64,000 nt of DNA from an uncultured Desulfovibrio sp. (GCF_944324935.1 NZ_CALUYG010000006.1:1-64000), one strand, 5' to 3'; shown: positions 40,698 through 50,261, numbered from the stretch's first letter. Numbers and translations are program-made. Notes: generated from the sequence alone by a model not told the origin.

Positions 40698-42808
40698 CCT
40701 TGCAGATTATTTTCTGTTGCCGTGGGCGTACCCGCAGGGATGCTCGGATCGATTGATTCCGTCCCACGAGATCCAGATCTCGCCCCCCCTGCGTTGCCCT
40801 GTCCATCCTCATTTCCCCCATTGCCACCGCGCCCTTTCGCCTTGACCCGTTGGTGCGCTTCCCGGCTAGACTCGCTGATGGCATTGGTGGAACCGGCAAT
40901 GACTGTCTTGGTTCCGGCCTGGTCTTCCTTTTCTCCGAGTGAGTGCAACTGTTGGCCGATCCAGTTGGTCACGTGCTCCGGCAAATAATGGATGAGAGAA
41001 AAGAACTTGTTGGCAGCCATGATGATCACCGCGCCCAGGATGATGGACATGGAAACAGATCCCACCAGGCCCATCACTTTGGCTTGCGACATGCCGCTGA
41101 AAATCAGCTCAAAGCCCGTGCCGACAAGGCGTCCCAGCACATTGAGGAGCACCACGGCGCAGAAGAAGCCCGCCACCATGAGCGGCGGACGGATGAGGAT
41201 AGCCAGAAAGAGCATGTAGCCACGCCTGCCGTGCTGTCCGGCGGCTCCGTCGCCCTCCGGCAGGGCATGGGCGCATATCCAGAGCGGGGCCGCGATGAGC
41301 GACTCCACAATGAGGATGATCCAGCCGCAGAGGGCGGAGACCCAGCGAATGAAGGGAATGGCGGGCAAGTAGTAGGCCAGCACAATGCCGTAAAGCGCCA
41401 GTGGCAAGATGACGGTAAAGGCCAAGAAAACCGTAATACCCTCGCTGGCAATGAGTTTGGAAAGAACTGGTATCGCTGAAACGGCAAAAATAGCTCCAAA
41501 AAGAGCTTCTGCAATGCCTATAAAATAGTCGCCTATATTCGACAACGCCATGATAGGGTCATTATTCCCAAGATATTGAAGTGTAATTTCAATAATGTTT
41601 CCACCTATCATATTGTTAAATTCATTTTTGATCTTGCTAATCACAATTTCCGCCACGTTCTCCTCATCCGTCACGGACGGCGAGGCCGTGGTATCGGTGA
41701 TGCCGCGCCGGTTGGCGTAGGCCGTGGCGATGTAGTTCTCAAGACGCTGCTCCACGGCCCCGGCGTCATGCAGGCCATGTGTCATGGCGTCCCATTCGGA
41801 GTCCGTCCATTCCGGGGCGCTGTATGTGATGCCGGAGTACATGGCGGCGCGTGTCTCCTGGTTGATCCACGAGATCGACCAGTACGACGAACCGGCGATG
41901 AACCAACCATATTGCCCGGCCAGGTCCTGAAAGTCCTTGAGCTTGGCCTGAAGCTGTCCCTGCTTCGCGTAGCTCTGGAGGCCGGAAAGGATGTTGGCGT
42001 TGATGATGTTGGCCGCGTTGTAGAGCGCCGTGGGGTCGATGTCCGACGCGGGCACGTTGGGATCGGCGAGCCTGGCGGCCACGTCGTGCAGCGAGGCGAT
42101 GGCCGGATCCACGGCGCTGCGCTTGCCCGCGCAGAGCGCGTCCGACGGATTGATGCAGTCGATGGTGATCTTCCCCGCGTTGCCGTTGAAGAAGAAGGTG
42201 GATTCGCCCCCGCGCGTGATGAGGTTCTCGCTGTACTGCCACTGCCCCCCCGGCTGGACGTTCAGGCCGCGCCGGTCGCGCAGGTAATACTGGCGGGTCA
42301 GCGAGGTCAGCACGCCGTTGGCGATGGACGAGTACTTGGTGACGTTCTGATCCGGAGCCTGCACCGTGATTTGCCCGCCATGCTCCACAAAGTAGTCCAC
42401 GCCCAGCTCCCAGACATGGTTCCCCAGATTGATCGACCAGCCGATGCAGGCCAGCAGCGCGATCTGGAAGATGGAAAGCCCCTTGAATATGGGCGCGAGC
42501 GCCCCCATCGCCATGACGCAGCGCAGGGGCATCCAGAGCGAGGAAAACTTCTTGCCGAGGGGCACGCCCTCGTGCGCCGTGCCCGCCACGGCAATGGCCA
42601 TGATCCAGATGAAGAAGGCCGACAGCAGGGCCAGCGCCACCAGATTGAAGGCCGCGAAGATTTGCAGCATGAGCTCGGCGGCCTGCGAGCCGCCGAGGCT
42701 CTGCCCGAACGTCTCCCAGCCCTGCCCCAGCAGGGCGTCCAGAAACTGCTTGGAGGCGTCGGTCTTGAGCAGAATCTCATTGGTCGCGGGTATGTCTGTC
42801 GCGGGCAT
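40694..42808 (-). CDS. traY: TraY/DotA-like polytopic membrane protein
   Basis: A 704-aa protein starting MPATDIPATNEILLKTDASK with GGAG eight bases upstream. Membrane segments lie near residues 50-75 and 95-130 (FNLVALALLSAFFIWIMAIA). A periplasmic domain of about 280 residues follows, then a cluster of at least five segments (about 430-640), including GIVLAYYLPAIPFIRWVSALCGW, the DotA-type core. The tail is hydrophilic. DotA/TraY sits in the inner membrane and is essential for transfer in R64. Confidence 0.85.
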   Translation of the reverse strand: MPATDIPATNEILLKTDASKQFLDALLGQGWETFGQSLGGSQAAELMLQIFAAFNLVALALLSAFFIWIMAIAVAGTAHEGVPLGKKFSSLWMPLRCVMAMGALAPIFKGLSIFQIALLACIGWSINLGNHVWELGVDYFVEHGGQITVQAPDQNVTKYSSIANGVLTSLTRQYYLRDRRGLNVQPGGQWQYSENLITRGGESTFFFNGNAGKITIDCINPSDALCAGKRSAVDPAIASLHDVAARLADPNVPASDIDPTALYNAANIINANILSGLQSYAKQGQLQAKLKDFQDLAGQYGWFIAGSSYWSISWINQETRAAMYSGITYSAPEWTDSEWDAMTHGLHDAGAVEQRLENYIATAYANRRGITDTTASPSVTDEENVAEIVISKIKNEFNNMIGGNIIEITLQYLGNNDPIMALSNIGDYFIGIAEALFGAIFAVSAIPVLSKLIASEGITVFLAFTVILPLALYGIVLAYYLPAIPFIRWVSALCGWIILIVESLIAAPLWICAHALPEGDGAAGQHGRRGYMLFLAILIRPPLMVAGFFCAVVLLNVLGRLVGTGFELIFSGMSQAKVMGLVGSVSMSIILGAVIIMAANKFFSLIHYLPEHVTNWIGQQLHSLGEKEDQAGTKTVIAGSTNAISESSREAHQRVKAKGRGGNGGNEDGQGNAGGARSGSRGTESIDPSIPAGTPTATENNLQG

Positions 42809-42863
42809 GGCGGATACTCCCAAACTTGACTTGGTGTCCGATTGAGCTACAACTGTTCACAAC

Positions 42864-42890
42864 GGGCCGCCGCATGGAGTGAGGCGGCCC
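42864..42890 (-). terminator. GC-rich hairpin downstream of the 51-aa gene
   Basis: GGGCCGCC (42864-42871) pairs with GGCGGCCC (42883-42890). It lies between the small gene and traY without a T-run on the minus strand, so it may only attenuate transcription into traY. Confidence 0.45.
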
Positions 42891-42903
42891 ATATTTTCGT
42901 GTT

Positions 42904-43059
42904 CTATTCCATGTCCGGCGATTCCATGCCCGCCGCTTGCCTCAGCGCTCGCAGGGTCATTTCCGCCGATTCCTCGCCACCTGAGTACTCGACAAACTCC
43001 CGCCAGTTGTTTTCAACCAGCATGACAAGAGCCACTTCGTCCATGGTGTCCTTTTCCAT
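42904..43059 (-). CDS. 51-aa acidic protein between traW and traY
   Basis: Starts MEKDTMDEVALVMLVENNWR with GGAGG six bases upstream, and ends AAGMESPDME. It is acidic and helical. The strong ribosome site and position inside the operon, 21 bases after traW, support a real small gene. No family recognised. Confidence 0.6.
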   Translation of the reverse strand: MEKDTMDEVALVMLVENNWREFVEYSGGEESAEMTLRALRQAAGMESPDME

Positions 43060-43080
43060 GGAAAACCTCCTTGATTTTTC

Positions 43081-44199
43081 CTACTGTTGCGTTCCGATCA
43101 TCCGCCGGAAGAGAGCTTCCATTTCCTTGCCGGTGGTTCCCTCCATGCGCGTCAGATAGTCCAGAGAAGTGACCACGGAGAGCCTGTCCAGATACTCCAT
43201 GTTGCGGTGCTGGAGCTGGAGCTGCACGGACTGCATGAGCACGAGTTCACGCAACAGCCCGGCCTCGGTGGCGCTCGCGATCTGCGTGTACCAGTTGGGA
43301 TTCCCGGCGCGGGCCTGCACCAGCAGGTTCAGCAGGGCGGCTTCGGACATCTTTCCGTCCACCACGCCGGGCGGCGTCCCCTGCGCCCCGGCCTGCTTCC
43401 ATTGCTCCACGGCCCATTGGGCCACTTCCGGCGGCAGCGTGGGCGCATGGAAGGCCACATGATGGTCAAGGGCTTCCCGCGCCGTCTGGATGCGCCCCTG
43501 ATGCACGAGCCGTGCGGCGGCATAGGTCTGCCCGGCGGCGGTATTCTCCTTTTGGTCATCCGTGGGCATGGGCAGGGGACGAGGATCCGCCAGCGTCTTG
43601 ATCGCTTCGTGCGCCTGCGCGAGCTGCTCCGCCGTGAGCGTGCGATCCAGCGGGAACATGCCTTCCACCATCTGCTTCACGTCGGGATGGTCTTCCGCGA
43701 GCTGGCGCTCCAGATAGTCCAGCGGTCTGGCATCGGGGTTGCTGGAGTAGTCGATCTGTTTGCCGCGCATGTCCCGGCGCACATCCGTGGCCGCCTGCGC
43801 TCCCACCTGCACGCCCGCGCCCACGGCGCTGGAACCGCAGAGGGAACCGGGCTGGGCCGTCGCGCCGTACAGGTCGCCGGTCTCCACGGCTTCCTTCGCG
43901 GCGAGCAGTCCCTTGATGGCGGCCGCGTTGGACTCCTTGAGGTCGATGATGGCCCGCACGATGGACGCGGACGACACCTTGATGATGCCGATGATGTTCT
44001 GGGCGGCCAGCGTGATCTCCGTGCGTATGCCCGCCGCTTCGGCGCTGGTGTTGGCGTTGATGATGCCCTGCGAGCGGTTGATCATGCTCTGGATCGCGCC
44101 GCAGTCGCAGCCTCCGGCCCATGCGGCGGACGGAAGGAGACACAGCCCGCCCAGCAGCAGGCCCGTCGCGGCATGTTTGTATATTTTCATGGACTGCAT
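43081..44199 (-). CDS. Exported transfer protein in the TraW/IcmX position
   Basis: A 372-aa protein with a signal peptide (MKIYKHAATGLLLGGLCLLP, SAAWAGG) then CDCGAIQSMINRSQGIINAN and long helices (LKESNAAAIKGLLAAKEAVE). AAAGGAAG precedes the ATG at 44199. It lies between traU and traY, where R64 has traV-traW-traX. I do not recognise the family beyond its place, so TraW/IcmX is only a suggestion. Confidence 0.6.
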   Translation of the reverse strand: MQSMKIYKHAATGLLLGGLCLLPSAAWAGGCDCGAIQSMINRSQGIINANTSAEAAGIRTEITLAAQNIIGIIKVSSASIVRAIIDLKESNAAAIKGLLAAKEAVETGDLYGATAQPGSLCGSSAVGAGVQVGAQAATDVRRDMRGKQIDYSSNPDARPLDYLERQLAEDHPDVKQMVEGMFPLDRTLTAEQLAQAHEAIKTLADPRPLPMPTDDQKENTAAGQTYAAARLVHQGRIQTAREALDHHVAFHAPTLPPEVAQWAVEQWKQAGAQGTPPGVVDGKMSEAALLNLLVQARAGNPNWYTQIASATEAGLLRELVLMQSVQLQLQHRNMEYLDRLSVVTSLDYLTRMEGTTGKEMEALFRRMIGTQQ

Positions 44200-44232
44200 G
44201 ATGTTCTTCCTTTCTGTCTTTCTGCCTCGATT

Positions 44233-44248
44233 TGAAAAATATTTTTCA
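44233..44248. promoter_or_regulatory. 16-bp palindrome at the traU/traW junction
   Basis: TGAAAAATATTTTTCA is a perfect palindrome covering the last codon of traU. It belongs to the AT-rich motif group also seen near 26.8, 28.75, 38.8 and 61.15 kb and may be an operator for the downstream traW-traY transcript. Confidence 0.45.
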
Positions 44249-47245
44249 GTTCTTCTGACTTTCTGTTTTATCTTTCGGTATATTCAGAAGTTCCCCGGCG
44301 ATTTCATGGATCACGTTGGTGAGCTCCTCGCCGGACTGGTCGGCGACAAGCCGCCTGCGCCGCTCCACTTCGGACTTGGCCGAGCCGCCGGGAAAGCGCC
44401 TCGCCAGACGGCGCAGGGCTTCCGAGGGCGGCAGATGCCGGTACAGCGCATTGCGGATGGTCACATCTTCCGTGGTCGTGGAGAAGGCCCAGAGCGATTG
44501 CGGGCCGATGGTCAGGGTGAGCGGGAGCTGAGAATTGCCCTTGCCCGTGCGGAATTGCGCGATGAGGTTAGCCCCGGCCGGGCCGGGCTTGCCCAGCCGC
44601 GACAGGGCGTGACGGCAGGCCCCGTTGAAGCCGAAACGGGCGCAGATGGCGTCACAGGCGGCTTCCGTGCCCCCGCCGAGGATGAGCACGCTGGTGGCCT
44701 GCTCGCAGATGATCTCCGGCATGTCGTCGATGGACTGCGAGTAGAGACCGAGGGAGAGGTTCCACTTGCGGGACTCGCGGGACATGGTAGTCATGTCCGC
44801 GAGGAGCTGCCCGGCCACGGACATGTTCCTGGTCACGCGGTGCGCCTCGTCGTAGCACAGCCTTTTGGGATCCTCGCGGATGGCCTCGATGCGCTCCGCG
44901 TGATAACGCCGGTACAGCGGCGGCATGAGCTTCACGTCGTCCGGCATGAGAAAGAAGCGGGAGCCGAGCACATGCCGGGCCAGCATGTACATGACGGCGG
45001 ACTGGCGGTCGGCTGTGGCCGTGCCGCGCGGAGCCACTTCATCGAGATCGAGGCTCACGACCTGGGCGTCGCCCAGCTCGAAGCGCGTAGGCCCCTTGAG
45101 GATGACGTATGCCTCGATGGCGTCCACGATGGAGCGCCGCACGTTGTTCCGCGTGGTCGCGTCGTAGAGCGCCTCGATGCCGGGATTCTGCGAGATCTGG
45201 GCGGAGATGTCGGCCAGCAGGGGCACGGCATAGCGCTGGGCCAGCCATGCCTCATGGATATGGTCATGCTCAAAAAGGAAATCCACCACTTCCCACCAGG
45301 TCGTGCGGCTGTCCATGCCCATACCTTCCCGCACGAGCAGCTCGTGCAATTCCGGCAGCGTATTGGCCTGATAGGGGCGCGGGCGGCCCTGGCGTTCGTC
45401 CGCCAGCGTGTCATAGGCCAGATCGATGGCGCGGCCCAGCATCTCCGGCACGCCGTCGGCAGGCGCGTCCGCGTTGTGCGGCGTGGCCAGCAGGGAAAGG
45501 AAGTTGACCAGGAAGGTCTTGTGCGACGGCAGCGGCCTGCGCAGGCCAAGCGGAGTATCGAAGGGATTGATGGTATGGGCTTCGGTCATGCGCAGGCGGT
45601 GATAGGCCGCGAGATGCTTCTTTCTTTCGGGCAGGTTGGCCCGCAGCAGCGTGATCAGACCGGAGGACGACGGCCCCACGTCCACGATGGACACCCAGGG
45701 CAGGCGGGTAAGGCCAGCCTGCATCACAAATGCGAAATTCATGGCATTGAGGAAAACGGACTTGCCCGCGCCCATCGGCGCGACGCCCAGATCGATCCAG
45801 GCGGCCTGTTCCGACGAGTTGGGCGCGAAGGGAAAGACCTTGCCGTCCCGTGTACGCAGCAGCAGGCTGCCGTCCTTCCAGGGGGACGCGGGACGCAGGG
45901 GGAGCATACCAAGCGCGGCGGGCAACGGGGCCGCCGTCACCGGGGCCGGAGACGTGGGCATCATGGCCGGCACAGTGGCCGTGAAGCCCAGCAGGGGATC
46001 GCCAATGGCTTCCGAGACATCAGCGGTTCCCCAGCCTTGTACGGCCTTGGCCAGCTCGGCCATGCGCCGCCGGAGCAGTTCATGGGCCGAATCTTCCGGG
46101 CCGTCGGCCCAGGTGCAGAGGCAGATGGAAAAGCGGACACAGCACGTCCCTTCCAGATCCATCGCCCGCAAATCGTCCACGGCCCGGTTGAAACGCCTGT
46201 TGTCCGAGGACGTGAAGGCAAGGATGGAGGCCAGCAGGGGCTTGAGGCCGAGATGCAGGCCGCCGTCGGCCAGGAGGAAGGAGATACGGTACGGAAGCCG
46301 ACCGCCCTCTCGGTACGCGATGGTGCGGAAGACCTCCTGAAAGGGCTTGGGCGTCTGGGGCATGAGGGTCATGATCAACGGCCCGAAGACGCGATCCCCG
46401 ATGCGCAGGGCGCTGCGGGAAAGCATCTTGCCTTCACGCGGCCAGAGCTGGTGTCGGAAATCGGGATAGACCACCCGCTGGAGCCTGTCCCGCTCCGGCG
46501 CGTCAGGATCGGGAAAGCGGAGCGGCAGGGGATCGCCGGGGATGAGTGCCCGCCACTGACTGTCCGTGAAGGCGGGATCGATGCAGAGACGGATGTCCCG
46601 CAGCGCCTCATGGGGAGAAAGCTCATGCAGGAGGAGATCGGCCTGCCGGAAGGCGTCCAGTACGCCGGACAGAAAGCCGTTGTGCGCGTCGCGCAGCCCG
46701 GCCAGGGCGGCACAGACGTTCTGGCAGCCCGGAAGATTCGGCACGGACGACATGGCCAGCCGACGTTCGGCGACGGCTGTCTTGCGCAAGTTGTTCTCCA
46801 GCGCGTTGGGCCGCGTCCAGATGACGAGGAAGCACGACTCACTCGCGCAGTGGGTACGCAGGGCCTCGCTCCAGTCGTCAAGCAGAGCGTCGATGTGCAG
46901 GCCGAGACCGCGAGCGGTCAGCCGCGAGGGGCGCAGCAGCTCGTCGATGCGCCGTGCGCTCCCGTCGGGATCGTACTCGAACACGCACTGGATGACGTGC
47001 CCCGGACGGGAAAGGGAGGACTGGAGTTTTTCGGTCAGCACGCTGACGATGTGGTTGTATTCGGCCACGCCGACGTGCTTGAGCGAGCCTTCCAGACGCA
47101 GGACGCTGATCAGGCTGCCGTCGTCGGCCACAAGGGCGTTGCCGTCCACGGTTTCCAGACGGCAGTAGCCGCTGACGGGAGCGTGAAGGAGGTCGGAGAT
47201 GATTTGCATCCCCCGGTCTATGCCGGCGGCAAGACGATCAAGCAT
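44246..47245 (-). CDS. traU: TraU/DotO-like VirB4-type ATPase
   Basis: A 999-aa ATPase. Walker A is APMGAGKSVFLN (about 490) and Walker B LCYDEAHRVTR (about 798). The N-terminal 450 residues match the IcmB/DotO and TraU layout. It powers assembly or substrate transfer at the cytoplasmic face of the channel. It shares start/stop bases with traM upstream. Confidence 0.9.
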   Translation of the reverse strand: MLDRLAAGIDRGMQIISDLLHAPVSGYCRLETVDGNALVADDGSLISVLRLEGSLKHVGVAEYNHIVSVLTEKLQSSLSRPGHVIQCVFEYDPDGSARRIDELLRPSRLTARGLGLHIDALLDDWSEALRTHCASESCFLVIWTRPNALENNLRKTAVAERRLAMSSVPNLPGCQNVCAALAGLRDAHNGFLSGVLDAFRQADLLLHELSPHEALRDIRLCIDPAFTDSQWRALIPGDPLPLRFPDPDAPERDRLQRVVYPDFRHQLWPREGKMLSRSALRIGDRVFGPLIMTLMPQTPKPFQEVFRTIAYREGGRLPYRISFLLADGGLHLGLKPLLASILAFTSSDNRRFNRAVDDLRAMDLEGTCCVRFSICLCTWADGPEDSAHELLRRRMAELAKAVQGWGTADVSEAIGDPLLGFTATVPAMMPTSPAPVTAAPLPAALGMLPLRPASPWKDGSLLLRTRDGKVFPFAPNSSEQAAWIDLGVAPMGAGKSVFLNAMNFAFVMQAGLTRLPWVSIVDVGPSSSGLITLLRANLPERKKHLAAYHRLRMTEAHTINPFDTPLGLRRPLPSHKTFLVNFLSLLATPHNADAPADGVPEMLGRAIDLAYDTLADERQGRPRPYQANTLPELHELLVREGMGMDSRTTWWEVVDFLFEHDHIHEAWLAQRYAVPLLADISAQISQNPGIEALYDATTRNNVRRSIVDAIEAYVILKGPTRFELGDAQVVSLDLDEVAPRGTATADRQSAVMYMLARHVLGSRFFLMPDDVKLMPPLYRRYHAERIEAIREDPKRLCYDEAHRVTRNMSVAGQLLADMTTMSRESRKWNLSLGLYSQSIDDMPEIICEQATSVLILGGGTEAACDAICARFGFNGACRHALSRLGKPGPAGANLIAQFRTGKGNSQLPLTLTIGPQSLWAFSTTTEDVTIRNALYRHLPPSEALRRLARRFPGGSAKSEVERRRRLVADQSGEELTNVIHEIAGELLNIPKDKTESQKN

Positions 47246-47943
47246 CAGGCGTCCCTCTTGAGGATGATCTGTTCGATGACCACGCCGCGCGGCGTGGCAA
47301 CGGTGGATGCGCGACGCACGAGCACCGCGGCGAGGAGCTTCTGGGTATTTTCAACACCCTGGCTCGACTCATACGAGATGAGCAGCGGAAACTCGATCTT
47401 CCAGCTAGCCTTGCCGTCGATTTGACCGCTGGCCACGATGACCGGGGCCTGCGTCACCACGGCGGATGCCGAAAGACGTTTGTTACGGATCATGTCCAGG
47501 ATGCCGGAAGTGGCCAGCGCGTCCATAAAGCTTTTGAAAGACGCTTCGGAGAAGCTGGCGCGGGCGCGTGTCAGCTTTTCCCGCCATTGCAGGAAGTCCA
47601 GGGACATGGTTCCGCAGACGGTTTCCGTGACCCAGTTGGTGAGTCCCTGCTGGGTCAGGACGGGCTGGGAAAGCGGCACGAGCGGCGCGAGGCGCAAGTC
47701 CGGCGTGGCCGCGAAGTACTGGGGCGTGGGCCGGAACCAGAGCAGGCCGCCGATGACGACCAGGCAGAGACACAGCCCGGCCCCCTGCGCGAGGCAGAGC
47801 TTGAGGATGCGCCGGTACTGCGTCCGATACCAGTCCAATCCGTTGTAGACGGCGGAGCCGTCATACAGCGGGACATGCCCTTCCTCCGGGGTTTCCGGCG
47901 TGGGTTCCGATGGCTTCTTTCTGGCAAAGGGATTGAAAGACAT
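47245..47943 (-). CDS. traM: TraM/DotI-like inner membrane protein
   Basis: A 232-aa protein with a cytoplasmic N-terminus, one membrane segment (AGLCLCLVVIGGLLWF) and a periplasmic domain (PQYFAATPDLRLAPLVPLSQ, FSEASFKSFMDALATSG, WKIEFPLLISYES). This is the IcmL/DotI/TraM pattern. AGGAGAG precedes ATG. Part of the inner-membrane complex with traU next to it. Confidence 0.85.
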   Translation of the reverse strand: MSFNPFARKKPSEPTPETPEEGHVPLYDGSAVYNGLDWYRTQYRRILKLCLAQGAGLCLCLVVIGGLLWFRPTPQYFAATPDLRLAPLVPLSQPVLTQQGLTNWVTETVCGTMSLDFLQWREKLTRARASFSEASFKSFMDALATSGILDMIRNKRLSASAVVTQAPVIVASGQIDGKASWKIEFPLLISYESSQGVENTQKLLAAVLVRRASTVATPRGVVIEQIILKRDA

Positions 47944-47958
47944 GTCCCGCTCTCCTGT

Positions 47959-48342
47959 TTAGTTGATGCCCAGCTCGCCAAGCCCGGAGGTCTGATCCGA
48001 GCCGAAAATCGTGGCCGCGCCGGAGCCCACGATCTCGCCGAGGGCAAGGGCAAGGACGCCGACGAGAATCTTGACGATCCCGCCGCCGAAGGTCTTTTGC
48101 GGTTCGTGTTTGCTGGCCTGGTACATTTCGACGATGCCCAGGATGACGAAGATGACGCCCGCCAGGTAGCCGATCATGGTGATGCCCCTGGCCATGCCCG
48201 TGGCGTTGGAGGCCACGTTCTGGCCGATGTCGCCGAAGCTGACGGCGGCGTGCGTCAGTTCGGGCGTGAAAAGGGCGCAGGCCGAGAGGGCAAGCAGGCT
48301 CAGGGCGCAGCGTGTGGGTGTCGGTGTCGGGTTGTTGTACAT
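47959..48342 (-). CDS. traR: TraR/IcmD-like membrane protein
   Basis: A 127-aa protein. The start MYNNPTPTPTRC is set by AGGAGG four bases upstream. It has a signal-like segment (ALSLLALSACALFTPELTHA), two further segments (MARGITMIGYLAGVIFVILG and GGGIVKILVGVLALALGEIV) and the KTFGGGI motif of the IcmD/TraR family. It follows traQ and precedes traM, close to the R64 order. Confidence 0.75.
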   Translation of the reverse strand: MYNNPTPTPTRCALSLLALSACALFTPELTHAAVSFGDIGQNVASNATGMARGITMIGYLAGVIFVILGIVEMYQASKHEPQKTFGGGIVKILVGVLALALGEIVGSGAATIFGSDQTSGLGELGIN

Positions 48343-48350
48343 GGCTCCTC

Positions 48351-48857
48351 CTATCCGAGTATGGTTGAGATGTAGGACTGCACGTCGCCGCCGATGGTCG
48401 CGCCGATGCCGCGCAGAAAGGTGATCAAGTTGACGGCGATGATGCCGCCCACCATATGCACGATGCCGCGGCTGAAGTTGCCGGGCTGTCCGGCGCTGTC
48501 CCGCAGCAGGCAGACGCCGCGAATGATGCCGATGACGCCCACGGTCATGATGGCGTAGACAGCGAACTGGATGTAGACGCTCCCCGGTGATGACGGCGGG
48601 CTGTAGCTCAGGGTCTGCTCCGAGGATTGGTTGAAGATCGTCATGGACAGGGAGTCCATAAGCGAGGGCAGATTGAGCAGCAGCACGGCGGCAAGGAAGG
48701 TCAGCGCGGCCCCGCTCCGGCCATGCCGGTGGCGCGGATTGACCGCCTGCGTCAGCGACAGCACGGCAAAGGCCAGACCGATGAGGTAGGCCAGCAGGAT
48801 GATGGGCTTCCACCACTGTTGCAGGTGCGGCAGCACATTGGCGAGGTAGTTTTCCAT
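48351..48857 (-). CDS. traQ: TraQ/IcmC-like membrane protein
   Basis: A 168-aa protein beginning MENYLANVLPHLQQWWKPII, with AGGAG six bases upstream. Four membrane segments and GNFSRGIVHMVGGIIAVNLI resemble IcmC/DotE and TraQ. It overlaps the nuclease stop by one base. Confidence 0.75.
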   Translation of the reverse strand: MENYLANVLPHLQQWWKPIILLAYLIGLAFAVLSLTQAVNPRHRHGRSGAALTFLAAVLLLNLPSLMDSLSMTIFNQSSEQTLSYSPPSSPGSVYIQFAVYAIMTVGVIGIIRGVCLLRDSAGQPGNFSRGIVHMVGGIIAVNLITFLRGIGATIGGDVQSYISTILG

Positions 48858-49360
48858 CAGTTGCTCCTGTTTTTGCGCCAGACCCACGGCGGCACGGGCA
48901 CGGGATCGCTCCAGAGGCCGACCTTGCGCTTGCGGGCGGTGTTTTCCACCGTCTGCCAGCCGATGCAGACCGGACGGCGGCAGTAGCGATCATACAGCCA
49001 GGCGGCTCCGGCCTTGAGAAGTTCCTCCTGCAGGACGGATCCGTCATCCAGTCGGACGATGCCGACCACGCGCCCGTACTTGTCTTGATCCACCTTTTCC
49101 AGCTTCACCGTGCGGCCCAGCGCCAGACGTTTGGTGATGGCGGTGGCGTCCGCCCCGCGAGCCTGCCGCTTCTCAGGGCAGTCCACGCCATAGAGACGGA
49201 TACGCCTGCCGTCGGCGGCGCGGAGCGTGTCTCCGTCCGACACGGCGCTGATGAGCACGCTTTCCGTCCCCAGGCCCAGCCTCGGCAGAAAGTCGGACAG
49301 GCTGATGCCCCCCAGACAGACGAGGGAAAGCAGAAAGAGAAGCGGCTTGCGATGTTTCAT
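48857..49360 (-). CDS. Exported staphylococcal-nuclease-like protein
   Basis: A 167-aa protein with an N-terminal signal/anchor (MKHRKPLLFLLSLVCLGG) and an SNase fold: SAVSDGDTLRAADGRRIRLY, GVDCPEKRQ, KYGRVVGIVRLDDGSVLQEE, VGLWSDPVPVPPW. The Arg/Glu/Arg active-site pattern appears present. Such nucleases occur in several conjugation operons; the target is unknown. It is the head of the traQ-R-M-U-W-Y transcript. Confidence 0.8.
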   Translation of the reverse strand: MKHRKPLLFLLSLVCLGGISLSDFLPRLGLGTESVLISAVSDGDTLRAADGRRIRLYGVDCPEKRQARGADATAITKRLALGRTVKLEKVDQDKYGRVVGIVRLDDGSVLQEELLKAGAAWLYDRYCRRPVCIGWQTVENTARKRKVGLWSDPVPVPPWVWRKNRSN

Positions 49361-49450
49361 GGCCTTTCCGTTGGAGGTTGAAGAAAAAAGCTGTATGGTG
49401 CGCATCAGGCATCGTGCATATGAAAACTATTTGGCTTCACAGGAGGAAAC

Positions 49451-49972
49451 ATGAAAAGTTCACACAAGAAATGGATTGAAAAGCTAGACAAAATTTCCAG
49501 ATATGTTTCACTTTCTATTGTTGTGGAAAAGCTGGCAAAGTTTTCACGAAATGATACTTTCGATGAAAAAGGGTACGCAAAATGCAAGGCCATACTTTCG
49601 AAAAGTTCATCATATCTGCAAAATTTCTTGTGCATTCTCATTTCTACATTGACCACTGTTAATATTGCTGTTTTAGTATTTGTTATTTCTCAGAAAAATA
49701 ATTTTCCAAGCATAATAACTGGCATCTTTGTAGCATTCGCTTTCTTTATTTTTGCAGAATCAATATTTGCCATGTTGTATTCCATTTTTTCATTGTTAAT
49801 AACTCACAAGAGAATTTTAAAGCTATCAACTGAAAACAGTTCAGATAATTTAAAACTTGAGTTTGAAATGGAATATGAATTGCTTAAATTTTTAATTTCC
49901 ATGTTCATAGCATCCTCAATGTCCATGATTTCTTTTACCATTCTGGCATATATATTATCATCGCTAATATGA
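49451..49972 (+). CDS. AT-rich four-helix membrane protein
   Basis: A 173-aa protein starting MKSSHKKWIEKLDKISRYVS after a near-perfect AGGAGGAAAC. Four membrane segments (for example LQNFLCILISTLTTVNIAVL). Very AT-rich compared with the transfer genes and transcribed against them, so it looks like an inserted cargo gene. Entry exclusion or phage defence are possible; no family recognised. Confidence 0.6.
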   Translation: MKSSHKKWIEKLDKISRYVSLSIVVEKLAKFSRNDTFDEKGYAKCKAILSKSSSYLQNFLCILISTLTTVNIAVLVFVISQKNNFPSIITGIFVAFAFFIFAESIFAMLYSIFSLLITHKRILKLSTENSSDNLKLEFEMEYELLKFLISMFIASSMSMISFTILAYILSSLI

Positions 49973-50261
49973 GACAAATTGACGAAACAAGCATGAAAAA
50001 GAAGAATACCATGCAAAATGTTTCCTTTTTCGATCTCCAAAATAAAAAGTTGAAAAAATCTATATATATAATCAGAGAGACAAGAAGCGTATTCAAAAAA
50101 GCGGACAAAAGGCTTTCGTTGCCCAGAAAGAAAACAAGAAAAAACAAAAAGAACACGCCCGCAAAGAGCAGCGCGAGTAACTTGACCGCAACGGAGAACT
50201 CGGGAGACGTGTCGTCCTCTTTGGGGCGCAGCCACTTGGGAAGTTCGGAAAAATCGTTCAT
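49935..50261 (-). CDS. AT-rich three-helix membrane protein
   Basis: A 108-aa protein beginning MNDFSELPKWLRPKEDDTSP, followed by three hydrophobic segments (LLALLFAGVFFLFFLVFFLG, TLLVSLIIYIDFFNFLFW, MVFFFFMLVSSICLILAM). It overlaps the 3' end of the plus-strand gene by 38 bases. Same AT-rich cargo-like character; function unknown. Confidence 0.55.
   Translation of the reverse strand: MNDFSELPKWLRPKEDDTSPEFSVAVKLLALLFAGVFFLFFLVFFLGNESLLSAFLNTLLVSLIIYIDFFNFLFWRSKKETFCMVFFFFMLVSSICLILAMIIYMPEW

Noticed and set aside
43760..47425. A 1221-codon plus-strand open frame
   Set aside because: Antisense to traU and traW-like, whose ATPase motifs and signal peptide show the minus strand is coding.
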